From NCBI GenBank assembly GCA_015075405.1, contig JABTUK010000003.1, positions 1,054,001 through 1,118,000 of the forward strand: a stretch of DNA of 64,000 nt, in the 5' to 3' direction. How positions within the stretch are numbered: the first letter of the stretch is position 1; each line of letters opens with the position of its first letter. The position numbers and the translations under genes are program-made. Source of the stretch: Anaerolineales bacterium (GTDB taxonomy: Bacteria > Chloroflexota > Anaerolineae > 4572-78 > J111). The notes beneath the pieces were generated by a model. The model searched no databases. It saw only the letters and a list, made by a program, of their open reading frames with translations, and was not told the origin of the DNA. Positions 8,258 through 16,314 of this stretch are shown piece after piece.

Positions 8258-9139
8258 ATGGACTTTGTACTTCATAATTTGCGTTTAAAAGAGTTAGTAG
8301 CGATAGTCCAGGAAAACAGGAAGTTTTACGAAGATTTCGTTGGCTTTTTACAAGGAGAGGGTTACAGGTCGGTTTTAGAATTTATTCAAGAACCCTCGGA
8401 TGATAAAGCCGCAAACATCATATCAAAGTATCTAATTCGGCCAAGCGAAGTAAAACTCTATGATGGCTTGCTTCGGCCTTATGCTAACTCAACCGCAAAG
8501 TGGTTTTTTCTGGCCTGGCTTCTCCGTGATGCAGCGACACAAAGGCTTCAACCCCTTCTCAAAACTGTACCAGGTAAAACCCTTATCGAACGGCAAGCCT
8601 ACTTATTGAATGAAGTCAGAAAATTTGTGGAGCCATTATTTCCTGAGACAGAAAATTGGGAATGGCCCGCGATTTCAGAAATTATGTTGGCCAGGCTTGA
8701 AGGTAGTAGACGCGCTTTGAAAGGAACATTGTTTGAGGGTATTATTAGACGAAATCTAGCAGCTCTGATAGCAAACCATAACTTACCGCTTGTAGTCAGC
8801 GATAACCAAGTAAAAATTAAAGATGAAACTTATGATGTATAGGTAAAGGGGAAAAATGGAATTATCCTTCTTCCGGTTAAAACCAGGGAGACAATGGGAG
8901 GGGGTCACTCACTTCTGTTTACCAGGGACATTTACAAATCAATATTAGTAGCAACTGAACGGGGGTTTTACTGCGTTCCTATCGTCATCGCTGAGTCTTG
9001 GGGTGGCGATTTGAACGAGTTAAAATCGGAACTGTATATCTATATCCAGGCAAATCCCAATCAAGTTGCCTCTGTTGAACCAATATTAGAACAGAAATTA
9101 GCAGAATTGGTCTCGTTGTTAAAAATTATTAGCGGCTAA
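8258..9139 (+). pseudogene. Type II restriction endonuclease interrupted by an in-frame TAG
   Basis: The frame from the ATG at 8258 (AGGGG 5 bases upstream) runs 194 codons to a TAG at 8840-8842. It continues in the same frame for 98 more codons to the TAA at 9137-9139. The break falls between DETYDV and VKGKNGIILLPVKTRETMGGGH. A separated acidic residue followed by a beta strand ending in xVK is the layout of PD-(D/E)XK restriction enzymes, and GGGH..LFTRDIYKSI looks like a conserved core. It converges with, and overlaps by 4 bp, an apparently intact DNA methyltransferase gene, which supports the assignment. The AT-rich base use suggests transfer. It may be a pseudogene, an assembly error or a read-through gene; specificity is unknown. 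Confidence 0.7.
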
Positions 9140-10011
9140 AAGAGGATTGGTTGAAAAAGTCGTTTACTAGCCATTTCACAGTATTTGGGGTTAATATCAA
9201 TACCAAGATATTTTCTACCAAGACGTTGAGCTATGACGGCGGTGGTGCCACTGCCAACAAAAGGATCTAAAACAACCCCATTTTCAGGGCAACCGGCCAA
9301 AATACAGAGTTCAACCAGTTTTTCAGGAAATACCGCGAAATGAGTATCTCGAAACTTTGAAAGAGGGATTTCCCAAACGGTACGCCGGTTTCTACCTTTA
9401 GGGTGAAAAGCCTGGTCCCATCGTCCGTTATGTAAGTTTTGATTACTAGCGTTTTTTCCATCTTCAGGAGTTCCATTGACTTTTCCAAAATGATTACGTC
9501 CGCCTTTCATCCGGCTTTTAGAAGTAAACGTGACGTGCGGTTCTCTGATGGCATCAATATCGTAATAATAATCATTGCTTTTAGTAAAAAAGAAAATGTA
9601 TTCATGATCGGTGGTCGGTCTATTTTTTACAGAGGCAGGCATAGCATTGGGCTTATACCAAATAATATCAGAGCGGAGTATCCACCCATCCTCCTTTAGC
9701 GCAAAAGCCACTTGCCAGGGCATCCCAAGCAGATTGCCATCGAGGTACTTATCACCCAAGTTGAGCCACAAGGTTCCCTTTTCTTTTAACACTCGATAAG
9801 CTTCCGCAAACACTGCCCTAAGATTTTGAACATACTCAACCGGTGACTTTTCATTTCCAAATTGAGTGGATGTCTCATAATCTCGTTGTAGATAGTAGGG
9901 GGGGCTAGTAACAATACAATTGATAGAGGAAGCAGGTAGGCTTTGAAGTACAATTTTTGCATCACCCTGAATAATCGAGTTTATCCATTCTTCATTTCGG
10001 ATTAGCGCCAC
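9136..10011 (-). CDS. DNA methyltransferase of a type II RM system (N4-cytosine or N6-adenine, beta class)
   Basis: This S-adenosylmethionine-dependent DNA methyltransferase has 291 residues. Motif IV is TSPPYY at residues 35-40 and comes before motif I, DPFVGSGTT, near residue 255, which is the order of beta-class enzymes. TSPPY is commonest in N4-cytosine enzymes, but N6-adenine activity cannot be excluded. The middle part (WLNLGDKY, DIIWYKPNAMPASVKNRPTTDHEYIFFFTKS) is well conserved in this group. It faces the interrupted endonuclease gene and overlaps it by 4 bp, so it should protect host DNA from that enzyme. No frameshift is seen. Base composition is clearly more AT-rich than flanking genes, as expected for a mobile RM unit. 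Confidence 0.92.
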   Translation of the reverse strand: MALIRNEEWINSIIQGDAKIVLQSLPASSINCIVTSPPYYLQRDYETSTQFGNEKSPVEYVQNLRAVFAEAYRVLKEKGTLWLNLGDKYLDGNLLGMPWQVAFALKEDGWILRSDIIWYKPNAMPASVKNRPTTDHEYIFFFTKSNDYYYDIDAIREPHVTFTSKSRMKGGRNHFGKVNGTPEDGKNASNQNLHNGRWDQAFHPKGRNRRTVWEIPLSKFRDTHFAVFPEKLVELCILAGCPENGVVLDPFVGSGTTAVIAQRLGRKYLGIDINPKYCEMASKRLFQPILF

Positions 10012-10150
10012 CGTTTAACTCCTTCCTCATCGAGGTGCATCCTGCTTTATCAAAAAGCAAGTAAATAATTTGGATAGTTCGCTCTATAATTATTTATACC
10101 ACAATAGCTTGTATCCGGCTAAAAGGTTATCTCTACGATCAACTCTACTA

Positions 10151-10224
10151 CCCCCGCACCATAGAGATCCGCAAGCTGGCCGAGCGCAAACACCGGCGGC
10201 GCAAAACCGCTTTTTGGTGGAAAT
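10151..10224 (+). repeat. Partial duplication of the 5' end of the rRNA methyltransferase gene
   Basis: These 74 bases are a diverged copy of 10649-10723, inside the start of the SPOUT methyltransferase gene. A stretch of about 31 bases from CGCAAGCTGG to CACCGGCGGC is identical. The flanks carry substitutions and a 1-base deletion. The DUF433 gene sits between the two copies. Confidence 0.75.
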
Positions 10225-10280
10225 ACCGTCGTCCTGTCATATATATTCTGCCGGAGCAAAATGAGTAAGGAACGCAACCC

Positions 10281-10610
10281 ATGAGCGCCTTGAAAGAAGC
10301 GGAAAAATTATTAGCCATTATGACCCGGGCCGAAAAGGCCCAGGTTTTACAGTGGGTCGTGCAAGATTTGGGCGATGCCTTTCCGGGCATTGAAAGCATC
10401 CCCGGCGTCTCCGGTGGAGAACCTTGCCTGGTAAGAACACGGATTCCGGTGTGGGTTTTGGTGCAAGCGCGAAATCTGGGTCTGAGTGAAGCCGAATTGT
10501 TGCAGGCTTATCCCACCATCCGGGCGGAGGACTTAGCCAATGCTTGGGCCTATTATCGCTCTCATAAAGATGAAATAGAGCATCAAATCCTTGACAACAA
10601 GGCGGCCTGA
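10281..10610 (+). CDS. DUF433 domain protein (VapB-like antitoxin type)
   Basis: This is a 109-residue cytoplasmic protein. The C-terminal half has the DUF433 pattern: GEPCLVRTRIPVWVLVQARNLGLSEAELLQAYPTIRAEDLANAWAYYRSH. This winged-helix-like fold is common in antitoxins that sit before PIN-type toxins. Here no toxin follows; the next gene is an rRNA methyltransferase 18 bp downstream, so it is an orphan. The N-terminal part (LKEAEKLLAIMTRAEKAQVLQWVVQDLG) is a typical helical extension. The ATG has AAGGA 9 bases upstream. It lies between two copies of the methyltransferase 5' end, which suggests that it arrived by insertion. Confidence 0.82.
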   Translation: MSALKEAEKLLAIMTRAEKAQVLQWVVQDLGDAFPGIESIPGVSGGEPCLVRTRIPVWVLVQARNLGLSEAELLQAYPTIRAEDLANAWAYYRSHKDEIEHQILDNKAA

Positions 10611-10628
10611 ATAATAGGCCCAACTCCC

Positions 10629-11519
10629 ATGATCACCTCCACCAAAAACCCCCGCCTCATCGAAGCCCGCAAGCTGGCCGAGCGCAAACACCGGCGGCAG
10701 CAAAATCGCTTTTTGGTAGAAGGGCTGCAACTGCTCAGCCTGGCCGTCGAGGTGATGGGCACGCCGCAGGGCCGGACCAGAGTCAAACCGCTCGAACTCT
10801 TCTACAGTAAAGACCTCTTTACCGGCGAAACCGCCCCCCGCCTGTTGGCCCAACTGACCCAGGCCGGGGCCGAAGCCATCCCCGTCGCCCCCCACGTATT
10901 AGACACCCTCTCCGAACGCGATGTCTCCCAGGGCCTGGCCGCCACCTTCGCCCTGAGCAACCTGGAATACTCACTTGATGAACTGATCCAACTCTACAGA
11001 CCTCCAACCTTCCAACCTTCCAACCTTCCAACCTTCCAACCTTCCACCTCCTCGCCTCCTCGCCTCCTCCTCCTCCTCGACAAACTCCAGGACCCCGGCA
11101 ACCTGGGCACACTCATCCGCACCGCCGATGCGGTCGGAGTGCAGGGAGTCATCCTGCTGGAACCCTGCGTAGACCCCTTCGACCCCAAAACCGTGCGCGG
11201 CACGATGGGATCGCTATTTACTATGCCGTTTGCCCGCACCAAAGATGTAGCACAGGCATTAGTCTGGCTGGCCGAACAAGGATTTCGGCTGGTGGGCGCA
11301 GATGGACAGCAGGGCGAACTGCCCTGGCAGAGCGAAGTCTTGGTCGGGCCGGTGGCCCTGGTCTTGGGCAACGAGGCCCGCGGACTCAGCCCGGAACTAC
11401 GCCCACACCTGCATCGTTACGTCCGGCTGCCCCTGCGCGGCCACGCCGAAAGCCTCAATGTCTCGGTGGCCGGGGGGACGCTGATGTATGAGTGGCTGCG
11501 GGTGAATAGTGAGGCGTGA
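10629..11519 (+). CDS. TrmH/SpoU-family rRNA 2'-O-methyltransferase with an interdomain insertion
   Basis: This SPOUT-fold RNA ribose methyltransferase has 296 residues. An N-terminal SpoU substrate-binding domain (1-120; ITSTKNPRLIEARKLAERKHRRQQNRFLVEGLQLL) is followed by the catalytic knot domain. Motif 1 is LQDPGNLGTLIRTADA, motif 2 is GPVALVLGNEARGLSPEL and motif 3 is LPLRGHAESLNVSVAGG. The order and motifs fit RlmB/TsnR-type enzymes that methylate 23S rRNA. Residues 125-150 (PTFQPSNLPTFQPSTSSPPR) are encoded by a CCTTCCAA-type microsatellite, which lengthens the linker but keeps the frame. It follows the DUF433 gene by 18 bp and has no strong ribosome binding site. Confidence 0.92.
   Translation: MITSTKNPRLIEARKLAERKHRRQQNRFLVEGLQLLSLAVEVMGTPQGRTRVKPLELFYSKDLFTGETAPRLLAQLTQAGAEAIPVAPHVLDTLSERDVSQGLAATFALSNLEYSLDELIQLYRPPTFQPSNLPTFQPSTSSPPRLLLLLDKLQDPGNLGTLIRTADAVGVQGVILLEPCVDPFDPKTVRGTMGSLFTMPFARTKDVAQALVWLAEQGFRLVGADGQQGELPWQSEVLVGPVALVLGNEARGLSPELRPHLHRYVRLPLRGHAESLNVSVAGGTLMYEWLRVNSEA
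11001..11079 (+). repeat. In-frame microsatellite inside the rRNA methyltransferase gene
   Basis: An 8-base unit (AACCTTCC) is repeated about five times and runs into a CCTCCTCG/CCTCCTCCT tract. The 8-base period gives an 8-residue peptide period (PTFQPSNL). It lies exactly between the two protein domains. Confidence 0.85.
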
Positions 11520-11541
11520 GGCGATGCAGTTAGGAAAGTGG

Positions 11542-11847
11542 TTACATATCTTCGTACCGCTCTCGCCAAATGACCTTTCGTTCTTCTACTAAACCCGACA
11601 GCAAAGTTGCCAGACTTACCCCTTTTGTCTCCATCATAGTTATAATTTTGTCGGATAATTGGGGTGTTTGGAGTTGCCTGGGAATGAGTAATACTGCTTC
11701 GCCAACCTGCAATAGGGTCAATGTATCCCCTTTAGCTACAGCAAGACTCTCCCGTACAGCCAAAGGCAAAGTAACTTGCCCTCGGTTTCGCAGACGAATA
11801 GAGTAAGTTTTAAGATCTACGATCGTATCACTTGGGGTAGGCAACAT
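11542..11847 (-). CDS. AbrB/SpoVT-type DNA-binding protein (antitoxin-like)
   Basis: This protein of 101 residues has an AbrB/MazE-type swapped-hairpin domain at about 14-60 (YSIRLRNRGQVTLPLAVRESLAVAKGDTLTLLQVGEAVLLIPR). Such proteins are transcription factors or antitoxins. The C-terminal 40 residues form a helix (LSDKIITMMETKGVSLATLLSGLVEERKVIWRERYED) that could bind a toxin or partner. No adjacent toxin gene is seen. It lies at the left edge of an AT-rich block. The ATG at 11847 follows a purine-rich AAAGGGTAAAAAGAAG. Confidence 0.83.
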   Translation of the reverse strand: MLPTPSDTIVDLKTYSIRLRNRGQVTLPLAVRESLAVAKGDTLTLLQVGEAVLLIPRQLQTPQLSDKIITMMETKGVSLATLLSGLVEERKVIWRERYEDM

Positions 11848-11893
11848 CTTCTTTTTACCCTTTCAGTATGAAAACCAACAGCTAATCTCGCTT

Positions 11894-12550
11894 TTAATCT
11901 TCAGTTAGGGCACGAGTGCGACGCGCCCAGATTATTACCTCTCGTCGTGATGGTAGTTCTAACTTCGCCAGAATTCGGCTTACATGCGTCTCAACAGTCT
12001 TCAGCGTAACAACGAGTTCTTTAGCAATTTCAGGATTAGTATAACCTCCCGCTAGTAGCCTTAATACTTCCTGTTCGCGGAGGGTTAGTCGTTGCAATCG
12101 TTGAGTTATTTCTCTTCGCCAAGCCCAAATATGCTGTAATTGATCAGGGGTAAACAGTCGCTTTCCTTTGGCAACCTGCCTCACAGTTTCAATCAATTTA
12201 TCCAACTCCACTGTCTTCAGAATAAATCCGGCTGCGCCCGCTGTCCAGGCTCGAACCAGATAGACGTCCCAGTCAAAGGCTGTCAGGATCAAGACGGCTG
12301 TTTCTGGACAGTGCTTAACAATTTGCTGACAAACTTCGATACCACTGCTGTCTGGAAATTGCACATCAACAATAGCCACCTGTGGACGTATTTGTTGAGC
12401 CTGTTCTATGGCTTGGCGAGTTGAGCTAGCTTCGGCGACAATTGTAATGTCGCTAGCCCATTCAAAACCTCGGCGTAACCCATATCGTACTGCCGGATGA
12501 TCATCGGCGAGCAGCACATTAACAGCCGCCGTTGTATCGGATTCTGCCAT
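11894..12550 (-). CDS. NarL-family response regulator
   Basis: This response regulator has 218 residues. The receiver domain shows Asp16-Asp17 and phosphoacceptor Asp62 in AIVDVQFPDSSG. The LuxR-type helix-turn-helix is at the C-terminus (TLREQEVLRLLAGGYTNPEIAKELVVTLKTVETHVSRIL). The ATG at 12550 is chosen because it gives a normal N-terminus; the frame is open to a TTG at 12601. A TATAAT hexamer on the minus strand at 12613-12618 may be part of its promoter, though no good -35 is visible. The divergently transcribed kinase gene at 12829 is its probable partner. Confidence 0.93.
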   Translation of the reverse strand: MAESDTTAAVNVLLADDHPAVRYGLRRGFEWASDITIVAEASSTRQAIEQAQQIRPQVAIVDVQFPDSSGIEVCQQIVKHCPETAVLILTAFDWDVYLVRAWTAGAAGFILKTVELDKLIETVRQVAKGKRLFTPDQLQHIWAWRREITQRLQRLTLREQEVLRLLAGGYTNPEIAKELVVTLKTVETHVSRILAKLELPSRREVIIWARRTRALTED

Positions 12551-12828
12551 TGAGTTTGACTCTTCTTGCCTATATCCTCCTCCCTGTTGACCAATTCTCA
12601 ATGTATATAGCGATTATACTACTACTTATACTCACTTGCGGAAGGGAACTTACATTTTTAGCGATAGGAAAATAGTCGTAGTTATAAAGCCAAGATAAAG
12701 AGATTTGTGTTTTAACGTCGTCAAGGTATCATGGCCTTGCTAAACAAGCTGTAATCAAGCCTATTACATAATATTCTTTCCATTTCCAAATTCTTGAGCG
12801 TAGTGTTATAGAAATAGGGGGATACATA

Positions 12829-13488
12829 ATGAAGCGATATCACCTCGCTCAGAAATTGCATCACAACGTTGTACAACAACTCGTCAGCATCAACTATCAA
12901 CTTACGGAGATTTGGCAGCATACTGATCGTCAACAGGATACCGAGTTGGTTTCAGCCTTACAACTGATTCGGCAGGAATTACTGGATGCGGTTAAGCAAC
13001 TAGGTGAAGTAATCAGTGAGTTGCAACCGCCTGGGTTGCCAGATTTGGGGCTGACAGCTGCCCTCGAAGGAGAAGTGGCCCGTCTGGAACGTGAGGGTGG
13101 CACACAGATGCCAATTATTGAACTAGATTTAGACGAAAGTGGCACGACTCTGCCAGAGCCAACCGCTCTTTGCCTTTTCCAGGTGGCTCAAGAGATGCTG
13201 CGTAATGCCTTAAAGCACGCCCAAGCGGATCGAGTCATCCTCAATTTGCGGTTGCAAGACGATGAAGTAGTGCTTGGTATCGTTGACAACGGTCGCGGTT
13301 TTCAGGTACCGACTCATCTGAAACAATTGGCTCAGTTTCCTCGTTTCGGCTTAATTAAGATAGTCAAGTACGTGACCAAAGTTGGCGGCCAAGTAAGCTT
13401 TCACTCACAGCCAAGTGTGGGGACAGAAATAACAGTTCGTATTCCTCTTAACAAAATCGAGAGTGATAATAACCGAAACTATCAATAA
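12829..13488 (+). CDS. Minimal NarL-type histidine kinase without a sensor domain
   Basis: This kinase has only 219 residues. It starts almost directly at the HisKA_3 helix (HLAQKLHHNVVQQLVSINYQL) and continues into HATPase_c, with N box EMLRNALKHAQAD, G1 box VDNGRGFQ and a shortened GLIKIVKYVTKVGG lid. The usual LHD at the phosphoacceptor reads LHH (His11-His12), so the aspartate after the histidine is missing. No membrane or PAS domain precedes it, so it must receive its input from another protein. It is divergent from the response regulator gene and upstream of the large WD40 gene. AGGGGGAT precedes the ATG. Confidence 0.85.
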   Translation: MKRYHLAQKLHHNVVQQLVSINYQLTEIWQHTDRQQDTELVSALQLIRQELLDAVKQLGEVISELQPPGLPDLGLTAALEGEVARLEREGGTQMPIIELDLDESGTTLPEPTALCLFQVAQEMLRNALKHAQADRVILNLRLQDDEVVLGIVDNGRGFQVPTHLKQLAQFPRFGLIKIVKYVTKVGGQVSFHSQPSVGTEITVRIPLNKIESDNNRNYQ

Positions 13489-13622
13489 TTTACTAATGGA
13501 TGCCATACTTACTCCTCACCGCTGGTCAGACTTTGGTCAAATTTTGGTCAAACATCATCGGCACAAAAATGATATGGTGGGGATAATAATCATCATTTTT
13601 TAGAAAATGAGAGGAGTGAGTC

Positions 13623-16196
13623 ATGATCCGATGGGACAAAAAAAGAAGAGCTTTCAAATGCATTAGACATCTCGGTTTTGACCTCATCATGATGAACCTG
13701 CTGCTGACGACAAGTATCTGCTTCTTCATTGGTGAAAACATCAGTAAAGGAGATGTTCCCATTGCTGCCAATACAACTATAGCAGCCTCAGTACAAACTA
13801 GAACTATAGCCGTAGAAGCTACACCGCCTATTTCCACAGCAATTGTTTCGTCTGAATCGCCGACTGCCACACCATCGCTCGTATCTCCCAAAATCACTAT
13901 TAACAATGCTAATCAAATCACAGAATTAATTCGCTTGGGGCGGGGCACGGTTACAGTCGTCGCTATTAACCCAGAAGGCCACACTTTGGCAGTAGGAGGT
14001 AGTTTAGGGGTCTGGTTATACGATATCAAAACCTTAACCCCTCTACGATTGTTAGCAGGCAAAACAGAAGCCATACAAACTTTGGTTTGGTCACCAAATG
14101 GCAGCCGACTTGCGTTGGGGGGGTGGGATCACACGGTACGAGTATGGGATGCTACTAATGGACAGGAACTCTATCAAGTAATGGAACCCAGTTGGGATGG
14201 AGCGCCTATAATAGTCTGGTCGCCAGATAGTACTCGATTAGCAGCAGTAGATAACAATGGAACAGTACGAGTGTGGGAAGTAACTACCGGGCAGGAACTT
14301 TACCAGGTAGAAGGACAAGAAGATGGGATAAGTAGCATTGTCTGGTCTCCAGATGGGACTCGGTTAGCTCTGGGGAGTCAGTGGGATAGGATTACACAGC
14401 AGTGGAATACTATTCGGGTCTGGGATGCTGCTAGTGGGCATCAACTACAGGTATTGGCCGGCCATACAGATGGAGTGACCCATATTGCTTGGTCGCCGGA
14501 TGGCACCCGCCTGGCTTCAGGCAGTTTGGACCATACTGTGCGAGTGTGGTCTATCGACAGTGGACAGGAATTACAAGTGCTAAACGGGGTAGCTGAATCA
14601 GGATCCAAAATACTCTGGTCGCCAGATGGCAATCAGTTAGCATTGGTGAGTACTCATAAAACGATACAAATTTGGGATACTGCCACTGGACAGGAATTGC
14701 AAAAGATGGATGGCCCAGCTGGGGTGAGTTTTGTAGGGGTTTGGTTGCCGAATGGCTTACAGGTGGCTTCGTGGAGCGATGATGGAGCGGTGCGAGTATG
14801 GAATACCCTTAGTAAACAGGAACGGATTGTAAAAGGGCATCGGCGTCAAGCAGGTAATGTGGCCTGGTCGCCGGATAGCACCTTATTAGCTTCTGGCAAT
14901 AATGATGGTAAAGTGAGAGTATGGAATACCGCCAGTGGGTTGGAACAGATAATCCTGGAAGGCCCTCTAAATTGGATCCGTAGCATGAAGTGGTCGCCAG
15001 ATGGAACCCGATTGGCAGTGGGAGGTGGAGATGTTGGGCACGGAATTATACAAGTGTGGAACACCATTGAGAAACGTAAACAGTTTGTACTGGAAGGTCA
15101 TACAGGGGGAGCAATAGCTTGGTCGCCAGATAGTACCCAGTTAGCCTCAGAAAGCTTAGATAATGAGAGTATTGGGATATGGGATATGGTCAATGGACAG
15201 GAACTCTATGTCCTAGAAGGAGATATGATTAGTGGAGGACCTTTAGCTTGGTCACCAGATGGTCAGCGTTTGGCTTCGGGAGGATACGATGGCTCAATGC
15301 GGCTGTGGGATCTTACCAACAGCCATCAACTCTATACCTTAACAGGTCATGGAACTGAAATTTCAAGCTTGGTTTGGTCGCCAGATAGCACCCAATTAGC
15401 TTCAGGTGGCGGAGATGCAACTGTACGGGTATGGGATGTTGCCAGTGGGCGTGAACTATATATCTTAAAGGGTCATAAAAACGCAATATCCAGTCTAGCG
15501 TGGGCGCCGGATGGCAAGCAATTGGGATCAACCGGAGATGATACAATACGGGTGTGGGATACAACCAACGGGCGTCAACTCTACACCTTGAAAGGGCATA
15601 AGAATGCAGTAAGTGAAGTCTCTTGGCTTCCTGATGGCACCTTACTGGCTTCAGCAGGTCAGGATGGTACAGTGCGAGTATGGGATGCAATCATTGGACA
15701 ACAACTCCAAACCTTGGTAGGCCATACAGACTCGATAAACAGTGTAGCCTGGTCGCCCAATGGTACACAATTGGCCTCTGCAAGCCAAGATGGAACCGTA
15801 CGTATTTGGGGTATTTCTACCCAACAGCGCATTTCAATGGCTGAACAAATTTTCGAGCGAGGCCAGATGTTTTGGCGTAATGATACAAAAACCATTTACG
15901 TGCTCCCTATAAACCACCCCTATGCCAGTTATGAAGATACCTGGGATGATAGTCAACCGGCTTATAGTTGTCCTAGTCTTTTTCCTTCGCAGACACCTCC
16001 TACACCCAAACGCGGCTTTGGTAAGGTCTGGTGCGCTGAGTCACAGGTTCGTCAGCTTTTGGGTAATGCCGTTAGTGAGGAGCGCAGCTTTGAGGCTATT
16101 GTTCGAGAAGCGGAAACTGGAGTAACTTTTCAGACAGATCAGAAGATAATGTATGTATTAGAGAGTCAATCAAACAATTGGAAACAAGTAGAATAG
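13623..16196 (+). CDS. Membrane-anchored WD40 beta-propeller protein
   Basis: This protein has 857 residues. After a basic N-terminus comes a single membrane helix (about 18-40; FDLIMMNLLLTTSICFFIG), then a Thr/Pro/Ala-rich linker (45-95). About 14 WD40 repeats follow, most with the pattern AWSPDGTRLASGS...VRVWD, probably forming two propellers outside the membrane. The last 120 residues are a separate domain with two related stretches (EQIFERGQMFWRNDTKTIYVL and EAIVREAETGVTFQTDQKIMYVLE) around RGFGKVWCAES. No enzymatic motif is seen. It should be a protein-binding or sensing scaffold at the cell surface, possibly feeding the domainless kinase just upstream. Coding is AT-richer than the average of the window. 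GAGAGGAG precedes the ATG. Confidence 0.88.
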   Translation: MIRWDKKRRAFKCIRHLGFDLIMMNLLLTTSICFFIGENISKGDVPIAANTTIAASVQTRTIAVEATPPISTAIVSSESPTATPSLVSPKITINNANQITELIRLGRGTVTVVAINPEGHTLAVGGSLGVWLYDIKTLTPLRLLAGKTEAIQTLVWSPNGSRLALGGWDHTVRVWDATNGQELYQVMEPSWDGAPIIVWSPDSTRLAAVDNNGTVRVWEVTTGQELYQVEGQEDGISSIVWSPDGTRLALGSQWDRITQQWNTIRVWDAASGHQLQVLAGHTDGVTHIAWSPDGTRLASGSLDHTVRVWSIDSGQELQVLNGVAESGSKILWSPDGNQLALVSTHKTIQIWDTATGQELQKMDGPAGVSFVGVWLPNGLQVASWSDDGAVRVWNTLSKQERIVKGHRRQAGNVAWSPDSTLLASGNNDGKVRVWNTASGLEQIILEGPLNWIRSMKWSPDGTRLAVGGGDVGHGIIQVWNTIEKRKQFVLEGHTGGAIAWSPDSTQLASESLDNESIGIWDMVNGQELYVLEGDMISGGPLAWSPDGQRLASGGYDGSMRLWDLTNSHQLYTLTGHGTEISSLVWSPDSTQLASGGGDATVRVWDVASGRELYILKGHKNAISSLAWAPDGKQLGSTGDDTIRVWDTTNGRQLYTLKGHKNAVSEVSWLPDGTLLASAGQDGTVRVWDAIIGQQLQTLVGHTDSINSVAWSPNGTQLASASQDGTVRIWGISTQQRISMAEQIFERGQMFWRNDTKTIYVLPINHPYASYEDTWDDSQPAYSCPSLFPSQTPPTPKRGFGKVWCAESQVRQLLGNAVSEERSFEAIVREAETGVTFQTDQKIMYVLESQSNNWKQVE

Positions 16197-16233
16197 GGGC
16201 ATGATAAATGATTCTGAGTCAGATCTAATCTGT

Positions 16234-16270
16234 AAAAAGGGAGCATGGCTGAGTGATAGTCATACTCCCT
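16234..16270 (-). terminator. Probable terminator between convergent genes
   Basis: AGGGAGCATG (16238-16247) and CATACTCCCT (16261-16270) form a 10-bp stem with one mismatch. On the minus strand the stem is followed by TTTTT. It lies between the WD40 gene and the glycosidase-like gene. Confidence 0.5.
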
Positions 16271-16314
16271 AATTGAGAGGTATCAGGTATTTACCTTAGA
16301 GGGGGTAATGAATA

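Noticed and set aside
14080..15830. Regularly spaced repeats that might suggest an array
   Set aside because: They are WD40 protein repeats of about 126 bases with coding variation, not a CRISPR array.
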